From: Hyphomicrobiales bacterium
GTDB lineage: Bacteria > Pseudomonadota > Alphaproteobacteria > Rhizobiales > JACESI01
Assembly: GCA_013911885.1 (NCBI GenBank)
Contig: JACESI010000006.1
Span: 1-64,000, forward strand
Length of the DNA stretch: 64,000 bases
Direction: 5' to 3'
The translations under genes were made by a program, and so were the position numbers. A model generated the notes under the pieces. It was not told the DNA's origin. It was given only the letters and a program-made list of their open reading frames with translations, and searched no databases. Each line of letters starts with the position of its first letter. Within the stretch, counting starts at the first letter, position 1. Below, one piece after another: positions 60,173-64,000 of the stretch.

Positions 60173-60721
60173 CTAGCGCGTGACCACCGTTGCTTTTGTA
60201 ATCTTGTCGCGTTTGCTCACAGGCACGACGCCACCCTGGCCTTCACCGCGTGTGATCGCGTCGACTGCCTCCATGCCCTTCGTGACCTTGCCGAAAACCG
60301 TGTACTGGTTGTTGAGGAAATGTCCTTCGGCAAACATGATGAAGAACTGGGAATTGGCGCTGTTCGGATCCTGTGTGCGGGCCATGCCGACAACACCGCG
60401 ATCAAAAGGAGCCGGTGAGAATTCCGCCGGAAGGTCCGGCTCACTCGATCCGCCTGAGCCGGTGCCTGTTGGATCACCGGTCTGGGCCATGAAACCTTCA
60501 ATCACGCGGTGAAAAACGATCCCGTCATAAAACCCGCTTTTTGCAAGTTTGGTGATCTGTGCGACATGCTTTGGGGCAAGATCGGGGCGAAGGCCGATTT
60601 CGACCGTGCCCTTTGTGGTCTCAAGCACAAGAACCTCCTCCGCGCGAAGCGAGGCCGAGCCAAAGATCAGGAAAACAGCGGGCAGAACCGCGAATGCAAT
60701 TTGTTTCAGAAGCGTTTTCAT
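60173..60721 (-). CDS. Secreted cyclophilin-type peptidyl-prolyl isomerase
   Basis: A 182-residue cyclophilin with a signal peptide over about residues 1-27 (QIAFAVLPAVFLIFGSASLRAEE). The mature domain has FHRVIEGFMAQTGDPTGTG and NSANSQFFIMF and VFGKVTKGMEAVDAI motifs like its neighbour. It should help protein folding in the periplasm. It follows coaD by 41 bp. Confidence 0.93.
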   Translation of the reverse strand: MKTLLKQIAFAVLPAVFLIFGSASLRAEEVLVLETTKGTVEIGLRPDLAPKHVAQITKLAKSGFYDGIVFHRVIEGFMAQTGDPTGTGSGGSSEPDLPAEFSPAPFDRGVVGMARTQDPNSANSQFFIMFAEGHFLNNQYTVFGKVTKGMEAVDAITRGEGQGGVVPVSKRDKITKATVVTR

Positions 60722-60762
60722 CAGGTTGTCCTTTCAGGCACGAAACACGAAACGGAAATGTG

Positions 60763-61257
60763 TCAGGCAAATCGAGTTTTGAGCGCGCGCGCCACGGCCT
60801 CGGGTACGAAAGAGGAAATGTCGCCGCCCATCGCGGCGATTTGCCGAACCAGCGTGGCGGTAATAGGGCGAACAAGCGGTGACGCCGGAAGAAATACCGT
60901 GGTCAGGTTCGGCTCAAGCGTGCCATTCATCCCCGCCATCTGCATCTCGTAGTCAAGGTCCGTGCCATCCCGCAGACCGCGCACGATGATCGAAGCCCCG
61001 GCACTGCGGGCAGCGGTTACCACGAGATTGTCAAACGCCACCAGCCGCACGGGCGTTTTACCAAGGCCGGGTGTGGCTATCAGAACCTGATTGATCAGCG
61101 CCGAACGTTCTTCAAACGAAAACAGCGGCACCTTTCCCGGATGAATCCCGATGCCCACCACGACCTCATCGACGAGCGATGCGCAATGTTTCAGCACGTC
61201 GAGATGGCCATTTGTAATCGGGTCGAACGACCCTGCGTAAAAAGCAATGCGTTTCAT
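60763..61257 (-). CDS. coaD: Phosphopantetheine adenylyltransferase
   Basis: The fourth step of coenzyme A synthesis, forming dephospho-CoA. The 164-residue protein has the nucleotidyltransferase TNGHLDV (HxGH-type) in [12 protein letters not shown], and the C-terminal [13 protein letters not shown] with a preceding [14 protein letters not shown]. It usually follows gyrA directly in this clade; here a LysE gene lies between. Confidence 0.96.
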   Translation of the reverse strand: MKRIAFYAGSFDPITNGHLDVLKHCASLVDEVVVGIGIHPGKVPLFSFEERSALINQVLIATPGLGKTPVRLVAFDNLVVTAARSAGASIIVRGLRDGTDLDYEMQMAGMNGTLEPNLTTVFLPASPLVRPITATLVRQIAAMGGDISSFVPEAVARALKTRFA

Positions 61258-61311
61258 GCGACGGTGATACAGAGTGAATGCGAATTCTGCAACGGTGTTT
61301 CTGATATCGCT

Positions 61312-61935
61312 TCAGACGCGGCGCGTGAAGGCAAGCCAGAGCCCGCCCGCGACCAGAAACGCGCCGCTCAGCCGTTCAATGATGACCACATTCCTGCGAA
61401 CGAGGAGCGAACCGGTTCTGCCTGCGGCAAGGGCATAGAAGCTGTCCAAAACAGTTGCAGTCAGCATGAAAATCGTTCCGAGGACAACGATCTGAAGGCC
61501 CGTATTACCCGACGGATCGACAAACTGCGGAATGAAGGCACCAAAGAAAAGGAGAACTTTCGGGTTCGACCAGATCACCAGAACGCCCTGCCAGAAATAA
61601 CCTGTCATCGAACGCAAAGGAAGCGTCGGTTGCGGCGCGGCAAGGCGGCCATCGGAGCGCAGCAACTTCACTCCGAGCCAGATAAGATAGGCAGCGCCAA
61701 CAAATTTGAGAACGGCGAACACCTGGCTCAGATTGGCGACAATCGTCTCAAGGCCGACGGCCAGAATAACGATCATCACGAACAGGCCCGCCTGCGTCCC
61801 GGCAACGTTCATCAGGCCCGCTCGGCTGCCATGGCGCAAGGCATTGGCAATAATCAGCGTGACGGTCGGTCCAGGTACGATGACAATGACGACACAGGCA
61901 ATAAAATACGGAATAAGAATAGACAGTTCAATCAT
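61312..61935 (-). CDS. LysE family translocator
   Basis: A 207-residue membrane protein with six hydrophobic segments, starting with the family IPYFIACVVIVIVPGPTVTLIIANAL (G-P-x-P-like turn) and containing GAAYLIWLGVKLLRS and FWQGVLVIWSNPKVLLFFGAFIPQFVDP. It exports amino acids or small amines; substrate unknown. It lies 30 bp after gyrA and 54 bp before coaD, breaking an otherwise conserved pair. Confidence 0.92.
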   Translation of the reverse strand: MIELSILIPYFIACVVIVIVPGPTVTLIIANALRHGSRAGLMNVAGTQAGLFVMIVILAVGLETIVANLSQVFAVLKFVGAAYLIWLGVKLLRSDGRLAAPQPTLPLRSMTGYFWQGVLVIWSNPKVLLFFGAFIPQFVDPSGNTGLQIVVLGTIFMLTATVLDSFYALAAGRTGSLLVRRNVVIIERLSGAFLVAGGLWLAFTRRV

Positions 61936-61965
61936 TTAATGATCTTTCTCAAGGTTCATCCACCG

Positions 61966-64000
61966 TCATTCATTGTCTGGTACGCCCCCGGATTCGTCGC
62001 TTGTGCTGCCATGGGTGCCACCGACCGCATCGTCGCCTTCGCTCTCTCCGACATCTGTAATGCGCTCGGCCGAGACAACACGCTCGCCCTCGGCGGTTGA
62101 GAACACGGTGACACCCTGTGTCGAGCGGCCCATGACGCGGATCTGCTCGTTATCGGACTGAACCGGAACCCGGATCAATTTGCCCGCATCCGTGACGAGC
62201 ATGATCTGGTCACTGTCATCGACCGGGAAGGAGGCAATCAACGCGCCATTGCGTTTCGTCATCGCCATCGCGGCTATACCTTTTCCGCCCCGCCCCGAGA
62301 CGCGATATTCGTAAAGCGAACTGCGCTTTCCGAACCCCTTCTCGCTCAATGTCAGAACGAATTCTTCCGCAGCGCTCATTTCAGCATAGCGCTCGGTTGA
62401 GAGTTGGGCGTCACCGGTGAGACCTTCATCCTCGCCATCGGCAATCACCACCTCCTCGGCATCCCCCGCAATAAGGCGGCGCTGCTTCAGATAGGTTGAC
62501 CGTTCATCCGGCGTTGCGTCGAAATGGCGGACAATTGACATGGAGATCACCTGATCGTCTGCCGCAAGGCTGATGCCGCGCACGCCGGTCGAATCGCGGC
62601 TCTGGAAGACGCGCACATCGCTCACGCGGAAGCGGATGCACTGGCCTTTCGCGGTGGTCAGCAAGACATCGTCGGCATCCGTGCAGGGTTCGACTCCCAG
62701 AATATCCATGCCTTCCTCGAGCTTCATCGCAATCTTGCCATTGCGGTTGACCTGCACGAAATCCGACATCTTGTTGCGCCGGACGCTCCCCTGGTTTGTG
62801 GCGAACATCACGCCAAGGGTTTCCCAGCTTGCCTCGTCTTCCGGCAGCGGCATGACCGTGGTGATGCGCTCGCCTGGTTCCAATGGCAGAAGGTTGATCA
62901 GCGCCTTGCCGCGACCGTTCGGCATTGCGAGCGGCAGACGCCAGACTTTCATTTTGTGCACGATGCCGCTGGATGTGAAGAACAGCAGCGGCGTATGGGT
63001 GTTTTCAACGAAGAGGCGGGTAACGAAATCCTCATCCTTGGTCGCCATGCCCGAGCGGCCCTTGCCGCCACGCCGCTGCGCGCGGTAGGTATCGAGTGCA
63101 ACGCGCTTGATATAGCCGCCATGGGTAACCGTGATCACCATATCCTCGCGCTGGATCAGATCCTCATCCTCAAGATCGGCGCCGCCTTCGAGAATTTCGG
63201 TGCGGCGAGGCGTCGAAAATTCGTCGGCAATGCTCGTGAGTTCTTCCTTGATGATGGTCATCACGCGGACGCGGGAGCCCAGAATATCAAGATAATCGCG
63301 GATCTGTTCGCCAAGCTTGTTGAGTTCGTCGTCGATTTCATCACGACCGAGAGCCGTGAGGCGCTGGAGGCGCAAATCAAGAATCGCGCGGGCCTGTTCT
63401 TCCGAAAGGCGGTAGGTGCCATCCGCTTCCAGGCCATGGCGCGGGTCGTCGATGAGGGTAACGAGCGGCGCCACGTCCTTGGCTGGCCAATGCCGCTCCA
63501 TCAGTTCGGAACGAGCGGTCGCCGGGTCCGGCGCCTTTCGGATAAGGGCGATCACTTCGTCGATATTGGCAACTGCAATGGCAAGGCCGACCAAGACATG
63601 CGCCCGCTCGCGGGCCTTGTTCAGGAGGAACTTGGTCCTGCGGGTGACGACTTCCTCACGGAAGTTGACAAAGGCGCGGATGAGATCGAGAAGGTTCAAC
63701 TGCTCCGGCTTGCCCCCGTTAAGGGCGACAATGTTGCAGCCAAACGTGCTTTGAAGCGGCGAGAAACGATAGATCTGGTTGAGGACAACGTCCGCGACAG
63801 CATCCCGCTTCAGTTCGATCACCACCCGCATACCGTTCCGGTCACTCTCATCGCGGAGATCGGAAATGCCCTCAACCCTTTTGTCGCGGACCAGTTCGGC
63901 GATTTTCTCGATCATCGTTGCCTTGTTCACCTGATAGGGAATTTCGGTGATGATCAGCGCTTCGCGTTCCTTGCGCACTTCTTCAACGGCGACACAGCCG
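61966..64000 (-). CDS. gyrA: DNA gyrase subunit A (partial, right edge)
   Basis: The C-terminal two thirds of gyrase A. The frame is open at the right edge, entering as [21 protein letters not shown], a known internal gyrase sequence; a GTG at 63978 in the frame is not the start. Visible are the coiled-coil arm region ([17 protein letters not shown]), then the C-terminal beta-pinwheel with the GyrA box QRRGGKG ([11 protein letters not shown]) and repeated blades. The end is acidic and Gly/Ser-rich. The N-terminal catalytic tyrosine lies outside the window. Confidence 0.97.
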   Translation of the reverse strand, partial: GCVAVEEVRKEREALIITEIPYQVNKATMIEKIAELVRDKRVEGISDLRDESDRNGMRVVIELKRDAVADVVLNQIYRFSPLQSTFGCNIVALNGGKPEQLNLLDLIRAFVNFREEVVTRRTKFLLNKARERAHVLVGLAIAVANIDEVIALIRKAPDPATARSELMERHWPAKDVAPLVTLIDDPRHGLEADGTYRLSEEQARAILDLRLQRLTALGRDEIDDELNKLGEQIRDYLDILGSRVRVMTIIKEELTSIADEFSTPRRTEILEGGADLEDEDLIQREDMVITVTHGGYIKRVALDTYRAQRRGGKGRSGMATKDEDFVTRLFVENTHTPLLFFTSSGIVHKMKVWRLPLAMPNGRGKALINLLPLEPGERITTVMPLPEDEASWETLGVMFATNQGSVRRNKMSDFVQVNRNGKIAMKLEEGMDILGVEPCTDADDVLLTTAKGQCIRFRVSDVRVFQSRDSTGVRGISLAADDQVISMSIVRHFDATPDERSTYLKQRRLIAGDAEEVVIADGEDEGLTGDAQLSTERYAEMSAAEEFVLTLSEKGFGKRSSLYEYRVSGRGGKGIAAMAMTKRNGALIASFPVDDSDQIMLVTDAGKLIRVPVQSDNEQIRVMGRSTQGVTVFSTAEGERVVSAERITDVGESEGDDAVGGTHGSTSDESGGVPDNE

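Overview
The window is a chromosomal segment from a high-GC alphaproteobacterium, most likely of the order Hyphomicrobiales (Rhizobiales). The evidence is gene order and gene form: dusB-ntrB-ntrC-ntrY-ntrX-trkA-trkH-dat-hfq-hflX, a fused ispDF, a pdhA-pdhB-DUF5076-pdhC-SGNH-lpdA operon whose E1 beta carries its own lipoyl domain, ppiD-trpE-trpG-trpD-trpC-moaC-moeA-lexA, and a GAAC-N7-GAAC SOS box of the alphaproteobacterial type before lexA. Species cannot be named from the sequence. Nearly all of the window is core housekeeping DNA.

Layout. 1-369: AT-rich edge of a probable integrated element, with the C-terminal end of a serine recombinase running into a tRNA-Ser(UGA) gene. 530-9750 (+): a small secreted protein, rlpA, a D,D-carboxypeptidase, tmk-holB-metG-tatD-MBL hydrolase, and mazG. 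9760-23025 (-): hflX, hfq, D-amino acid transaminase, trkH, trkA, and the ntrYX and ntrBC two-component systems behind dusB. 23225-24946 (+): ispDF and the CinA C-terminal amidase. 24928-40084 (-): ratA/coq10-like gene, lipA, a GlsB/YeaQ membrane protein, the pyruvate dehydrogenase operon, ftsB, eno, kdsA, a VOC protein, pyrG, secG, tpiA. 40355-48857 (+): ppiD, tryptophan genes, moaC, moeA, lexA. 48928-51372 (-): comEC. 51540-56814 (+): gltX, gltA, nadE. 56892-64000 (-): a small secreted orphan protein, tgt, queA, two cyclophilins, coaD, a LysE exporter and gyrA, which is cut by the right edge.

Functional links. The PDH operon sits with lipA, which makes its lipoyl cofactor, and with eno upstream in glycolysis. 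ntrBC and ntrYX form a nitrogen/redox control block next to the TrkAH potassium uptake system. tgt and queA act in consecutive queuosine steps and overlap by one base. trpE to trpC cover anthranilate synthesis to indole-glycerol phosphate and are coupled by overlaps to moaC.

No clearly new multi-gene system was found. The points most worth following are the recombinase/tRNA junction, DUF5076 and the SGNH hydrolase inside the PDH operon, NtrX lacking the sigma-54 GAFTGA loop, a Tgt with two of its usual three zinc cysteines replaced, a plus-strand intrinsic terminator between kdsA and eno that may end an unannotated transcript, and two small secreted proteins of unknown function.
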